A stretch of DNA of 42,556 nucleotides. Source: Paludibacter sp. (GTDB lineage: Bacteria; Bacteroidota; Bacteroidia; Bacteroidales; Paludibacteraceae). Of this stretch, positions 18,996 through 28,392 are shown in pieces. The translations under genes were made by a program, and so were the position numbers. The DNA is taken from positions 1-42,556 of the forward strand of contig DAHXOX010000012.1 of NCBI GenBank assembly GCA_027364655.1, read 5' to 3'. The stretch's first letter is position 1. Each line of letters starts with the position of its first letter. The notes beneath the pieces were generated by a model. That model was given only the letters and a program-made list of their open reading frames with translations, was not told the DNA's origin and searched no databases.

Positions 18996-19955
18996 TCAGC
19001 TATTGATCAGTCGTCCGGTTTCGTCATAATTGTAAAATCCTTTTCTGCGGCTTATTCCATAATATTTTGCACGGTAAAGGCGCATAATTAAGGGTGAGGG
19101 TTTGTATTTAATGTTCCCATATTCATGAAAAAGATTTTCCATTAATGGCACGATTTTTTCAATACCCATTCTGTCGGCAGTGACAAAAACTCCCTGACGG
19201 TGGCCGAATCCGACGGTCAACAGCTTGTCAATGTCGGTAAGTGATGCAATACCTTCCATGACAATGGCGCAGGCCTCATTGAGCATGATAAGAAACATAC
19301 GCAGGCTAACTAACCCGACTGATTCTAAAACAGAGATATAACTGTAGTTGATTAATTCAGCAAAACGGCAAACTTTATCAAATGTTGTATCAGAAGTGTT
19401 GAGGCCTCTGACAATTTCAATAATGCGCGAATCGGGCATGTTCGTTAAAAAATGAACGCCAATACACCGTTCCTGATACTGCAATTCACTGGCTAACGCA
19501 GTCACAACAATGGTAGAAACATTTGTGGCAATAATGGCTTCGGGAGTTAAGATCGCTTCTAATTTTTTGAAAACTTCTTTGCGCCCTTCCGTACTTTGTT
19601 GTCCGGTTTTGTTATCGTAGCGAATGGCTTCGATTACAAAATCGCACCCGACAAAGTCACGATATTCAGTCGTTCCTTTGATACGGGAGAGAATGACTTT
19701 CTTTTCCGATTGCGTAAGTCCCCAATTGTTTACACGCAAATCAAGTTTGGCTTCGATACGAATAAAGGCATTAGCGATTTTTTCCTGGTTAAGTTCCAAA
19801 AATACTACTTCCATACCTTTGCTGGCAGCGATGGTTGCGATTAGGCTTCCTTCTTTGCCACAGCCTACTACGCCGATACGCGAAAAAAGGGTTCTTTTTC
19901 GGTCTTTTTTACTAAGACCATAATTTTCAATAGGTTCGTTGGGTAATTCCGCCAT
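18996..19955 (-). CDS. 3-hydroxyacyl-CoA dehydrogenase family protein (3-hydroxybutyryl-CoA dehydrogenase-like)
   Basis: 319 aa; GVVGCGKEGS Rossmann motif, CIGVHFLTNMPDSRIIEIVRG, C-terminal YKPSPLIMRLYRAKYYGISRRKGFYNY. Confidence 0.85.
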   Translation of the reverse strand: MAELPNEPIENYGLSKKDRKRTLFSRIGVVGCGKEGSLIATIAASKGMEVVFLELNQEKIANAFIRIEAKLDLRVNNWGLTQSEKKVILSRIKGTTEYRDFVGCDFVIEAIRYDNKTGQQSTEGRKEVFKKLEAILTPEAIIATNVSTIVVTALASELQYQERCIGVHFLTNMPDSRIIEIVRGLNTSDTTFDKVCRFAELINYSYISVLESVGLVSLRMFLIMLNEACAIVMEGIASLTDIDKLLTVGFGHRQGVFVTADRMGIEKIVPLMENLFHEYGNIKYKPSPLIMRLYRAKYYGISRRKGFYNYDETGRLINS

Positions 19956-19997
19956 GTTGCGATGTTAAAATGAGATGAAGAATAATATGCGTTATGA

Positions 19998-21023
19998 TTA
20001 ATGAAGAATAGCGTCTCGATGTTCTTTCAAACTAATAGCTTGATTCACAGTGATAGCTATCATTTGTACAATGTCGTCAGCCGAACAGCCGCGTGACAAA
20101 TCGTTGATAGGCGCTCCCATTCCTTGAAGCACTGGGCCAATGGCTTGTGCATTGCCAAGACGTTGTACTAATTTATATCCGATATTTCCAGATTGAATAT
20201 CAGGAAAAATCAACACATTGGCATGACCTGCCACAATGCTTCCTGGCGCTTTGCTTGCTCCTACCGATGGTACCAATGCGGCATCAGCTTGCAGCTCGCC
20301 GTCAATTTGCATATCAGGAGCCATTTCCTGAGCTAAGCGGGTTGCCTCAACCACTTTGTCAACCAATTCATGTTTTGCGCTGCCTTTGGTGGAAAAGCTG
20401 AGCATGGCAATGCGCGGTTCAAACCCGCCTAATGTCCGAGCTGTTTGACCTGTCATAACGGCTATCTGAGCTAATTCTTGTGCTGTTGGATTGGGTGTTA
20501 CTGCCAAATCGGCCATCATAACAAATCCGTTTTCGCCATAAGGACTTTCGGTGAATAGTAATACTGCTCCTGAAACAACCGTTACGCCGGGTTTTGTTTT
20601 CACAATTTGAAGAGCCGGACGAAGTACATTTCCTGTTGTGTTGCGTGCACCGGCTACTTCACCGTCGGCATCGCCGTTTTTAATCATCAAAGTGCCAATA
20701 TAAAGAGGATCTTTTACTAATTGTTGTGCCTGATCAATCGTCATACCTTTGCTTTTGCGAAGTTCAAAAAGCAATTGGGTGTACGTTTCCATTTTGTCAT
20801 AATTCTCAGGATCAAGAATTGTGGCTTCTCCGATGTGTTTTAGTTGCAATCGATTGGCTAATTCGATAATTTCATTTGGATTGCCAACCAATGTTATGGT
20901 TGCAGCTTTTTTTTCAAGAATGGTATCGGCGGCTTGAAGGGTACGTTCTTCAGTTCCTTCAGGCAATACAATGTGCTGAGGGTTTTGTTGGGCACGTTGC
21001 ATGATGGTTTCGAGCAGTTTCAT
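19998..21023 (-). CDS. pta: Phosphate acetyltransferase
   Basis: 341 aa; HIVLPEGTEERTLQAA, GNTTGN-like region GARNTTGNVLRPALQI, DGELQADAALVPSV, NVLIFPDIQSGNIGYKLVQR. Confidence 0.95.
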   Translation of the reverse strand: MKLLETIMQRAQQNPQHIVLPEGTEERTLQAADTILEKKAATITLVGNPNEIIELANRLQLKHIGEATILDPENYDKMETYTQLLFELRKSKGMTIDQAQQLVKDPLYIGTLMIKNGDADGEVAGARNTTGNVLRPALQIVKTKPGVTVVSGAVLLFTESPYGENGFVMMADLAVTPNPTAQELAQIAVMTGQTARTLGGFEPRIAMLSFSTKGSAKHELVDKVVEATRLAQEMAPDMQIDGELQADAALVPSVGASKAPGSIVAGHANVLIFPDIQSGNIGYKLVQRLGNAQAIGPVLQGMGAPINDLSRGCSADDIVQMIAITVNQAISLKEHRDAILH

Positions 21024-21198
21024 CGTTAAAGTATTATGTGTTAATCTATTATGTTATTAGTATGTGGATTTTATAAACACAAACAAAAGTACGATATATC
21101 TTTTGCTTTGCAAAGTAGACATTGCAAATTGTTGCAAATAATTTACGTTTAAAATTTCAGGGTTGATTTGTGATTGTTTTTTCTTTTTCTTGATAGGT

Positions 21199-21232
21199 TT
21201 TGCTTTCCATCAGGTAGTTTTTTGTATCTTTG
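21199..21232 (+). promoter_or_regulatory. Bacteroidetes-type promoter upstream of carA
   Basis: TTTG (21199-21202), 22 nt, TATCTTTG (21225-21232), about 40 nt before carA. Confidence 0.65.
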
Positions 21233-21275
21233 CAAGTCGAAAGCAGCTCTTATTTATTCTACAATATAAAAGTTC

Positions 21276-22355
21276 ATGGGAAAAAGCAAAGCCATGCAAT
21301 TGGTGCTGGAAAACGGCATGATTTTTCACGGGCATTCTTTTGGTTACGAAGTTCCGCGAGCGGGCGAAGTCGTCTTTAGCACGGCAATGGTTGGGTATCC
21401 GGAGAGTTTAACGGATCCGTCTTATTCCGGCCAGATTTTAGTCGTCACTTATCCATTGATTGGCAATTATGGAGTCCCGCAAACTGGAATGGAAAATGGC
21501 TTATCCACATTTTACGAATCGGAAATAATTCATGTCAGCGGACTGGTTATTTCCGATTATTCGTTTGAATACAACCATTGGAACGCGCAAAAGAGTTTAA
21601 GCGACTGGTTAAAAGAGCACCAAGTGCCTGCTATCTATGGTATTGACACACGTGAGTTGACGAAAGTAATTCGCGAGTATGGTTCGATGAAAGGCAAACT
21701 TGTTTTTCCCGACATGCCCGATATTGAGTTTATTGATCCGAACAAAGAAAATCTTGTTGCAAAAGTGAGCTGCAAAGAAGTCATTCGTTATGGCAATGGC
21801 AAGAAAAAGATTGTGCTGGTCGATTGTGGCGTGAAGCATAATATTATTCGCTGCTTTCTCAAACGCGATGTCACGGTGATTCGCGTTCCTTGGGATTACG
21901 ATTTCAGCACGCTTGATTATGATGGATTGTTTATTTCTAATGGACCTGGCGATCCAGAATATTGTGGCGTCACCATTAATCACCTCCATGACGCCATTCA
22001 AGAAGAAAAGCCGATATTCGGTATTTGCTTGGGCAACCAATTGCTCTCGTTGGCCGATGGCGCTTCCACATATAAATTAAAATATGGACATCGTAGTCAT
22101 AACCAACCTGTGAGAATGTTTGGTACCAATCGTTGTTTTATTACTTCTCAAAATCACGGTTTTGCTGTAGATAACACAACTTTGGGAGATGGCTGGGAAC
22201 CTTTATTTATCAATCTCAATGATGGTACAAACGAAGGAGTTCGACACAAAACCAAACCTTTTTTCTCTACTCAGTTTCACCCGGAAGCTTCAAGCGGCCC
22301 AACGGATACCGAGTTCTTGTTTGATGAATTCTTGAATTTAATCGACAAAGAGTAA
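21276..22355 (+). CDS. carA: Carbamoyl-phosphate synthase small subunit
   Basis: 359 aa; GEVVFSTAMVGYPESLTDPSYSGQILVVTYPLIGNYG; GIDTRELTK; FGICLGNQLLSLADGA class I amidotransferase motif; QFHPEASSGPTDT. Confidence 0.97.
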   Translation: MGKSKAMQLVLENGMIFHGHSFGYEVPRAGEVVFSTAMVGYPESLTDPSYSGQILVVTYPLIGNYGVPQTGMENGLSTFYESEIIHVSGLVISDYSFEYNHWNAQKSLSDWLKEHQVPAIYGIDTRELTKVIREYGSMKGKLVFPDMPDIEFIDPNKENLVAKVSCKEVIRYGNGKKKIVLVDCGVKHNIIRCFLKRDVTVIRVPWDYDFSTLDYDGLFISNGPGDPEYCGVTINHLHDAIQEEKPIFGICLGNQLLSLADGASTYKLKYGHRSHNQPVRMFGTNRCFITSQNHGFAVDNTTLGDGWEPLFINLNDGTNEGVRHKTKPFFSTQFHPEASSGPTDTEFLFDEFLNLIDKE

Positions 22356-22420
22356 ACAGCTCGGGAAAAATATTTCGCATAGAATACGATTGATGAACTA
22401 AAAAAGTAAAATTCAGCATT

Positions 22421-25400
22421 ATGAAGGTCACAGACGTGGTGTCCCCCATTGAAAATGAGTCATTGCCTATTAAAAAAGTATTAATACTCGGTTCTGGTGC
22501 TTTGAAAATCGGAGAGGCCGGTGAATTTGATTATTCAGGCTCGCAAGCTTTGAAAGCATTGAAAGAAGAAGGTATTGAGACTGTATTGATTAATCCCAAT
22601 ATTGCAACGGTGCAGACATCGGAAGGAGTTGCTGATAAGATATATTTTTTGCCCATTACCCCTTTCTTTGTCGAAAAAGTAATCCGCAAAGAATCACCTG
22701 ATGGATTATTGCTGGCTTTTGGAGGTCAAACGGCTTTGAATTGCGGCGTTCAACTCTTTCAAACGGGTGTATTGGAGAAATACAATCTTCGTGTGTTGGG
22801 AACGCCTGTTCAATCTATTATCGATACGGAAGATCGTGAATTGTTTGTCAAAAAGCTGGGTCAGATTGATGTAAAAACCATCAAAAGTGTTGCTGTGCAG
22901 CATTTGGAAGATGCGTTAAAAGCGGCAGAAACATTAGAATATCCTATTATTGTGCGCGCTGCCTATGCTTTAGGAGGTTTGGGTAGTGGCTTTTGTAATA
23001 ATGAAGACGAGTTGCGGAACTTAGCACAAAAAGCATTCAATTATTCACCGCAATTGTTGATAGAGAAATCATTAAAAGGCTGGAAAGAGGTTGAATATGA
23101 AGTAGTACGCGACCGATATGACAATTGCATCACGGTATGTAACATGGAGAATTTCGATCCGCTTGGCATTCATACCGGAGAAAGTATTGTCGTGGCGCCT
23201 TCGCAAACATTAACCAATAGTGAATATCATAAATTGCGTGAATTGGCGATCCGTATTGTGCGGCACATTGGCATCGTAGGTGAGTGTAATGTGCAATATG
23301 CGCTCGATCCTAATTCTGAAGATTATCGCGTGATTGAAGTGAATGCCCGTTTGAGCCGTTCGTCGGCTTTGGCTTCGAAAGCTACCGGATATCCATTGGC
23401 TTTTGTTGCTGCAAAATTGGCTTTAGGATATGGATTGTTCGATTTGAAAAACTCGGTGACTAAAACGACGCCAGCTTTCTTTGAGCCTGCCTTGGACTAT
23501 GTAGTGTGTAAAATACCGCGTTGGGATTTGGCTAAATTCCATGGTGTTTCGCGTGAAATCGGAAGCAGCATGAAAAGCGTCGGAGAGGTGATGGCGATAG
23601 GTCGCACTTTTGAAGAAGCGTTTCAAAAAGGGTTGCGCATGATTCAACAGGGAATGCATGGTTTTATTGGCAACAAACAGTTGGAGATTGATGATTTGGA
23701 TAAAGCCTTGTCAGAACCTACTGATCGACGTGTTTTTTATCTTTCTCAGGCATTACAATCAGGTTATAGCATTGAGCGTATTCATGAATTGACCAAGATT
23801 GATGAATGGTTTTTACAGAAACTTCAAAATATTGTCAATGTTGCCGATGAATTGCAACAAGCCGGTTCGTTTGAGGCTACTTCCGATGAATTGTTCCGTT
23901 ATGCAAAACAGACGGGCTTTTCTGATTTTCAAATTGCACGTTTATTGTTTCATGCAAAAGACAGCATGGCACAACATGCTGACGAAGTTCGTACCGAACG
24001 TAAACGACGCGGCATTACTCCTGTTGTGAAACAAATTGATACGTTGGCTGCAGAATATCCGGCGAAAACAAATTATCTTTATATCACCTACAACGGAACA
24101 TCAAATGATGTGCATTATTCGGGCGATCATCGCTCGGTGGTGGTGCTTGGTTCTGGTGCTTATCGCATCGGAAGCTCGGTGGAATTTGATTGGTGTAGTG
24201 TTAATGCGCTGACCACAATTCGCAAACAAGGGTTTCGCTCTGTAATGATTAATTACAACCCCGAAACCGTTTCGACGGATTACGACATGTGTGATCGGCT
24301 TTACTTTGATGAATTGACATACGAGCGGGTCATGGATATTTTGGAGTTGGAAAATCCCATGGGAACAATTGTTTCGGTTGGTGGACAGATTCCGAATAAT
24401 TTAGCCGTACGATTGGATAATGCTGGGATGCGTCTTTTAGGAACTGATGCTGCTTCCATTGATAATGCTGAAGACCGACATAAGTTTTCGAGTATGCTCG
24501 ATCGGTTGAAAATTGATCAGCCGCGTTGGCAAGAATTGAAATCTTTGCAAGGTGTTGAACAGTTTGTTGAGAATGTAGGATTTCCCGTTTTAGTACGGCC
24601 TTCGTATGTACTTTCGGGTGCAGCCATGAATGTTTGCTCAAATCAAGAGGAATTGGAAGAGTTTTTGAAATTAGCTACTGAGGTTTCGCAAGAACATCCG
24701 GTGGTGGTGTCAGAATTTATTGAGAATGCCAAAGAAATTGAGATTGATGCTGTTGCCAATAAAGGCGATATCGTGGTTTATGCAATTTCTGAACATGTTG
24801 AATTTGCCGGTGTGCATTCCGGCGATGCAACCATCCAGTTTCCTCCGCAAAAAATCTATGTGGAGACCGTGCGAAGAATCAAACACATTGCCCGTGAGAT
24901 TGCTAAGTCGCTCAATATCTCAGGGCCGTTCAATATTCAATTTCTGGCCAAAGAAAACGATATTAAGGTAATTGAGTGTAATTTGCGTGCTTCTCGAAGT
25001 TTCCCGTTTGTATCGAAAGTGCTGAAGATAAATTTTATCGATTTAGCAACACAGGTTATGTTGGGTATGAATCCCGAGAAACCTGAAAAATCGGCATTCG
25101 ATTTGGATTATGTTGGCATTAAAGCTTCTCAATTCTCCTTTACTCGTTTGCAGAAAGCGGATCCTGTGTTAGGTGTTGATATGGCATCAACGGGCGAAGT
25201 TGGTTGCATCGGACATCATTTTGATGATGCATTGCTGACAGCCATGTTGTCGGTTGGTTATCGAATACCGGAGAAAACCATTATGGTATCTTCGGGTGAA
25301 ACTAAGTCAAAGGTTGATTTATTAGATGCATGTCGTGTATTGCAAAACAAAGGGTATCGTCTTTATGCAACGCATGGTACAAAAGAGTTCTTAGAGGCCC

Positions 25401-25675
25401 ATGATGTAAACGCCATTGAGGTGAATTGGCCAGATGAAGATGGCGATCACAATGTGATGAAGATGATTGCCGATAAGCAATTCGATTTGGTGATCAACAT
25501 TCCTAAGAATTTGACAAAACGGGAACTTTCAAATGGCTATAAGATTAGACGTGGAGCTATCGACTTTAACATTCCGTTAATTACCAATGCGCGTTTGGCA
25601 AGCGCTTTTATCAAAGCATTTTGCAAAATGAGTTTAGATGATATTGATATTCTACATTGGGCTGAATATAAATAA
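22421..25675 (+). CDS. carB: Carbamoyl-phosphate synthase large subunit
   Basis: 1084 aa; duplicated ATP-grasp (LILGSGALKIGEAGEFDYSGSQALKAL and VVLGSGAYRIGSSVEFDWCSVNAL); MGS-like C-terminus. Confidence 0.98.
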   Translation: MKVTDVVSPIENESLPIKKVLILGSGALKIGEAGEFDYSGSQALKALKEEGIETVLINPNIATVQTSEGVADKIYFLPITPFFVEKVIRKESPDGLLLAFGGQTALNCGVQLFQTGVLEKYNLRVLGTPVQSIIDTEDRELFVKKLGQIDVKTIKSVAVQHLEDALKAAETLEYPIIVRAAYALGGLGSGFCNNEDELRNLAQKAFNYSPQLLIEKSLKGWKEVEYEVVRDRYDNCITVCNMENFDPLGIHTGESIVVAPSQTLTNSEYHKLRELAIRIVRHIGIVGECNVQYALDPNSEDYRVIEVNARLSRSSALASKATGYPLAFVAAKLALGYGLFDLKNSVTKTTPAFFEPALDYVVCKIPRWDLAKFHGVSREIGSSMKSVGEVMAIGRTFEEAFQKGLRMIQQGMHGFIGNKQLEIDDLDKALSEPTDRRVFYLSQALQSGYSIERIHELTKIDEWFLQKLQNIVNVADELQQAGSFEATSDELFRYAKQTGFSDFQIARLLFHAKDSMAQHADEVRTERKRRGITPVVKQIDTLAAEYPAKTNYLYITYNGTSNDVHYSGDHRSVVVLGSGAYRIGSSVEFDWCSVNALTTIRKQGFRSVMINYNPETVSTDYDMCDRLYFDELTYERVMDILELENPMGTIVSVGGQIPNNLAVRLDNAGMRLLGTDAASIDNAEDRHKFSSMLDRLKIDQPRWQELKSLQGVEQFVENVGFPVLVRPSYVLSGAAMNVCSNQEELEEFLKLATEVSQEHPVVVSEFIENAKEIEIDAVANKGDIVVYAISEHVEFAGVHSGDATIQFPPQKIYVETVRRIKHIAREIAKSLNISGPFNIQFLAKENDIKVIECNLRASRSFPFVSKVLKINFIDLATQVMLGMNPEKPEKSAFDLDYVGIKASQFSFTRLQKADPVLGVDMASTGEVGCIGHHFDDALLTAMLSVGYRIPEKTIMVSSGETKSKVDLLDACRVLQNKGYRLYATHGTKEFLEAHDVNAIEVNWPDEDGDHNVMKMIADKQFDLVINIPKNLTKRELSNGYKIRRGAIDFNIPLITNARLASAFIKAFCKMSLDDIDILHWAEYK

Positions 25676-25737
25676 GTGCTGCTGAAATGCCATACTGAAA
25701 GGTACGATTCAATTGAATTGCTCAATCACTTCTATTT

Positions 25738-25779
25738 GAAAGCCTCTGCAAACAAGCGTTATTGTTTTCAGAGGCTTTC
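25738..25779. terminator. Stem-loop between the convergent carB and GNAT genes
   Basis: GAAAGCCTCTG ... CAGAGGCTTTC, 11-bp perfect stem. Confidence 0.7.
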
Positions 25780-25795
25780 CATTTTATCTTATCCA

Positions 25796-26311
25796 CTATT
25801 CTTCAAACAATTCTTTTTCGTATAATCTTAAACGATGTTTGCCCAACGAAACTTCGCCAACTGAAACAAATCCTGCGCTTTCATAGTATTGACATAATTT
25901 TTCAATATATGCTCCGCAATCTAATCGCACATATTTTTTGTGGTTTTGCTTACACATATCTTCTATCTGCGCCAGTATTTGTCTGCCTAATCCTTGTCCC
26001 TGATGTTGTCTTGCTGTTGTGAAAGAGTGAATATATCCGGCATTGTCTTCCTGAACGCCCCAAAATTGTTCATCATTCCATTGCAATCGGAACATTCCAA
26101 CCACCTCTGAATCTTTTAGCACAAAGTAAAACTGATTTGCATCAAAGCCTTCTTTTATCCAGTTAAAACTTGAATCATGAGGATTTGACCAATTTTGCCA
26201 ATAATCAATGTTCTTCTCCTTTAACCATACCGCAGCTTCATGTAACAAGGAGAATCCTTTCTCCATCTCTGATTTATCAGCCAATCGTATTTCCAGATTT
26301 TCCATATACAT
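25796..26311 (-). CDS. GNAT family N-acetyltransferase
   Basis: 171 aa; GYIHSFTTARQHQGQGLGRQILAQIEDMC acetyl-CoA binding motif; YYESAGFVSVGEV. Confidence 0.9.
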   Translation of the reverse strand: MYMENLEIRLADKSEMEKGFSLLHEAAVWLKEKNIDYWQNWSNPHDSSFNWIKEGFDANQFYFVLKDSEVVGMFRLQWNDEQFWGVQEDNAGYIHSFTTARQHQGQGLGRQILAQIEDMCKQNHKKYVRLDCGAYIEKLCQYYESAGFVSVGEVSLGKHRLRLYEKELFEE

Positions 26312-26387
26312 GTTATATAATTCCTTGTTTTATAGGCACATCAACATGTCTTGATCATAGCATCTATATCTCGAATGCTGTCGTGTA

Positions 26388-26395
26388 CAAATATA
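26388..26395 (-). promoter_or_regulatory. Possible -7 box for the GNAT gene (TATATTTG on the minus strand)
   Basis: CAAATATA on the plus strand about 77 nt before the start codon; no clear -33 box assessed. Confidence 0.35.
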
Positions 26396-26627
26396 GCCTC
26401 GTTTTTTACGAACTACCAAATAGCCTTTTGCAAACGCTGCGTGTTTATATATGTCGTTAGGTTGATTTTTTATGATAACTTATTGGAAAATAAGAAGTAA
26501 CAGTATTCAAATAATGTTCTTGTCAGACAAATAAAGCATGCAAAAACGATAAATCAAATACAATTATATATCACTTTTCGAGAAATATACACTTAAGATA
26601 GAAATCAAAAAGGCATTACCCTAAACC

Positions 26628-26662
26628 AAAAAAAGCTACCTATTGATTTAGGTAGCTTTTTT
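26628..26662. terminator. Bidirectional intrinsic terminator downstream of the 143-aa orphan gene
   Basis: AAAAAAAGCTACCTATTGATTTAGGTAGCTTTTTT; long stem with A/T tails. Confidence 0.9.
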
Positions 26663-26679
26663 AGTAGGAAAGAAACTGC

Positions 26680-27111
26680 TTATTTAGATAGTTTTCTTTC
26701 TATTTCTTCCAATTCTCTTTGGAGTTTTTCACGTTTTTCATGCAATTTGGTAGTTATTACACTATCAATCAACTTCCCGGACTCGGCGATCTTCGTTTTG
26801 AGATTATCAATCTGTACGTTATCCAACAAATCAACTTCTTTTTTTATTTGTTTAGATAGTGTACTGATTAATGAAACCAATGAATCAAACGGGCTTTCAT
26901 TCATTACTTGCATTTTGTTCGCTTTTTTGAATTTGCGTAAAAGCTGAAGTTTTCCTAAATCATCACAGCCATAATAATGCCCTTTTTCTTCTTCGGATAC
27001 ATTTGCAAGAAAATTCGGTTCGTTTGCAAATACTTTTTTCCGTGCTATTTCTTTTGAAACTCTCTTTTCTTCATCTGACATTGGTTTTCTGCCTCTTCCT
27101 TTCGCATCCAT
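26680..27111 (-). CDS. Hypothetical protein with basic AT-hook-like N-terminus and coiled-coil C-terminus
   Basis: 143 aa; MDAKGRGRKPMSDEEKRVSKEIARKK; C-terminal heptad-like KLHEKREKLQRELEEIERKLSK; own promoter-like TATATTTG and intrinsic terminator. Confidence 0.7.
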   Translation of the reverse strand: MDAKGRGRKPMSDEEKRVSKEIARKKVFANEPNFLANVSEEEKGHYYGCDDLGKLQLLRKFKKANKMQVMNESPFDSLVSLISTLSKQIKKEVDLLDNVQIDNLKTKIAESGKLIDSVITTKLHEKREKLQRELEEIERKLSK

Positions 27112-27143
27112 AATAATATTGTTTTAGTGGATTAATAATGGTG

Positions 27144-27151
27144 CAAATATA
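27144..27151 (-). promoter_or_regulatory. -7 box for the 143-aa gene (TATATTTG on the minus strand)
   Basis: CAAATATA on the plus strand, about 33 nt upstream of the start codon. Confidence 0.5.
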
Positions 27152-27431
27152 ATGCTTTTTTCAATATAAAACAATAGTGCAAGTAAATTGAATGATGATT
27201 AAAGAAATAGCTTGTAAAAAAGATAATGAAGCAGGATTATTAATCGTTCATAGAGTTCTATTTTCATCCTATCTAATTGTCAAATGGATTCATATTTGTC
27301 AGAATAGTTTGGCTTGGATTATCCATTATTTTCATCGGAAATGGGAATTATTCCTATAAATTAAAGATGGAACAAGTCTGCTAATGTCTGATATGGTGAC
27401 TTGTAAATTATTATATATTATATAGTTGGTG

Positions 27432-28043
27432 TTATTTGCTTTTGTTGCTGTTTCCTGTTAGCTTAAAATTTATGGGCAACTTAAACAACGTTCTTATTGA
27501 ATCTCCGTCAATGTTGTAGGGAATACATTTTGGCATTGTGTTGACTATTCTTGTTGCTTCTGCATCCAAATCAGGATTGACACTTCTTATTACTTTAACA
27601 CGAGAAATAGCGCCATTTTTTTCTACAATAAAACCAACAATCACGCACCCCGTTATTCCCATGTTTTGTGCTGTGCTTGGATAATTAAGTTGGCCTGATA
27701 TAAATTTAATCATGGCAGATTGACCTCCCACAAATATAGGTTTTTGAATATAATCAGTATGTGTCGTGTCTTTCCCGTCGTAAGTATAACATTTTCCTTT
27801 TAGCAAAATTCCATTATCAAAGGTATCAACACGTTTTGGTTTCCCATTATTCCAATACGTACATAGTTGTCCATTAAAATGACTGTCCGAATTGTACTGA
27901 ATATATTTCTTTAATCGTCCATTTTCGTAATACTCTTTGTACTGCCCAATAGGTCGTTTCGTTGCGTGAGAAAAGTCTCCTTCAAAAATAATTTTGCCCA
28001 TTTTAGAATATCTTTTCACAAAATAATACGTTGTATCAATCAT
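27432..28043 (-). CDS. YwqK/MORN-like repeat protein with C-terminal TonB domain (5' end probably incomplete in this ORF call)
   Basis: 203 aa; IGQYKEYYENGRLKKYIQYNSDSHFNGQLCTYWNNGKPKRVDTFDNG repeats; C-terminal YPSTAQNMGITGCVIVGFIVEKNGAISRVKVIRSVNPDLDAEATRIVNTMP (TonB_C). Confidence 0.8.
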   Translation of the reverse strand: MIDTTYYFVKRYSKMGKIIFEGDFSHATKRPIGQYKEYYENGRLKKYIQYNSDSHFNGQLCTYWNNGKPKRVDTFDNGILLKGKCYTYDGKDTTHTDYIQKPIFVGGQSAMIKFISGQLNYPSTAQNMGITGCVIVGFIVEKNGAISRVKVIRSVNPDLDAEATRIVNTMPKCIPYNIDGDSIRTLFKLPINFKLTGNSNKSK

Positions 28044-28181
28044 ATTATATTGAACAACATAAATATAGCTGCACTCTTGTAACCTATGAACTTTTTTATG
28101 GTTATTATAATAAAGGGTATCTGGTCCAAAAGTGGTGTAAATAGCAAATAAAAACCGCCAATTTCTCGCAATTAATCATCA

Positions 28182-28320
28182 CCAGTGTACGATAATTAGA
28201 TTGCTTGAACATGGTAGAGGGGTGTTTTATTACTTCGCACCGATATAGTATTCTGTCTAATAAAGCCGTTGCCAGTATTGCGTTGCTATTGATAGTCTTA
28301 CCTGGAGTGAGGCTATCACT
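28182..28320 (-). pseudogene. IstB-like (IS21 family helper ATPase) C-terminal remnant
   Basis: Minus-strand translation ...NSNAILATALLDRILYRCEVIKHPSTMFKQSNYRTLV resembles the IstB C-terminus (LA.ALLDRLLYRCEVIKL.G.SYR..NRKT); no intact upstream ATPase domain. Confidence 0.45.
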
Positions 28321-28392
28321 GAATCCGTTGACCATCCCATGCATACCAAATAAAAACAGGAATAAGCTGTCAATACATAATTAAGTTGTTGA

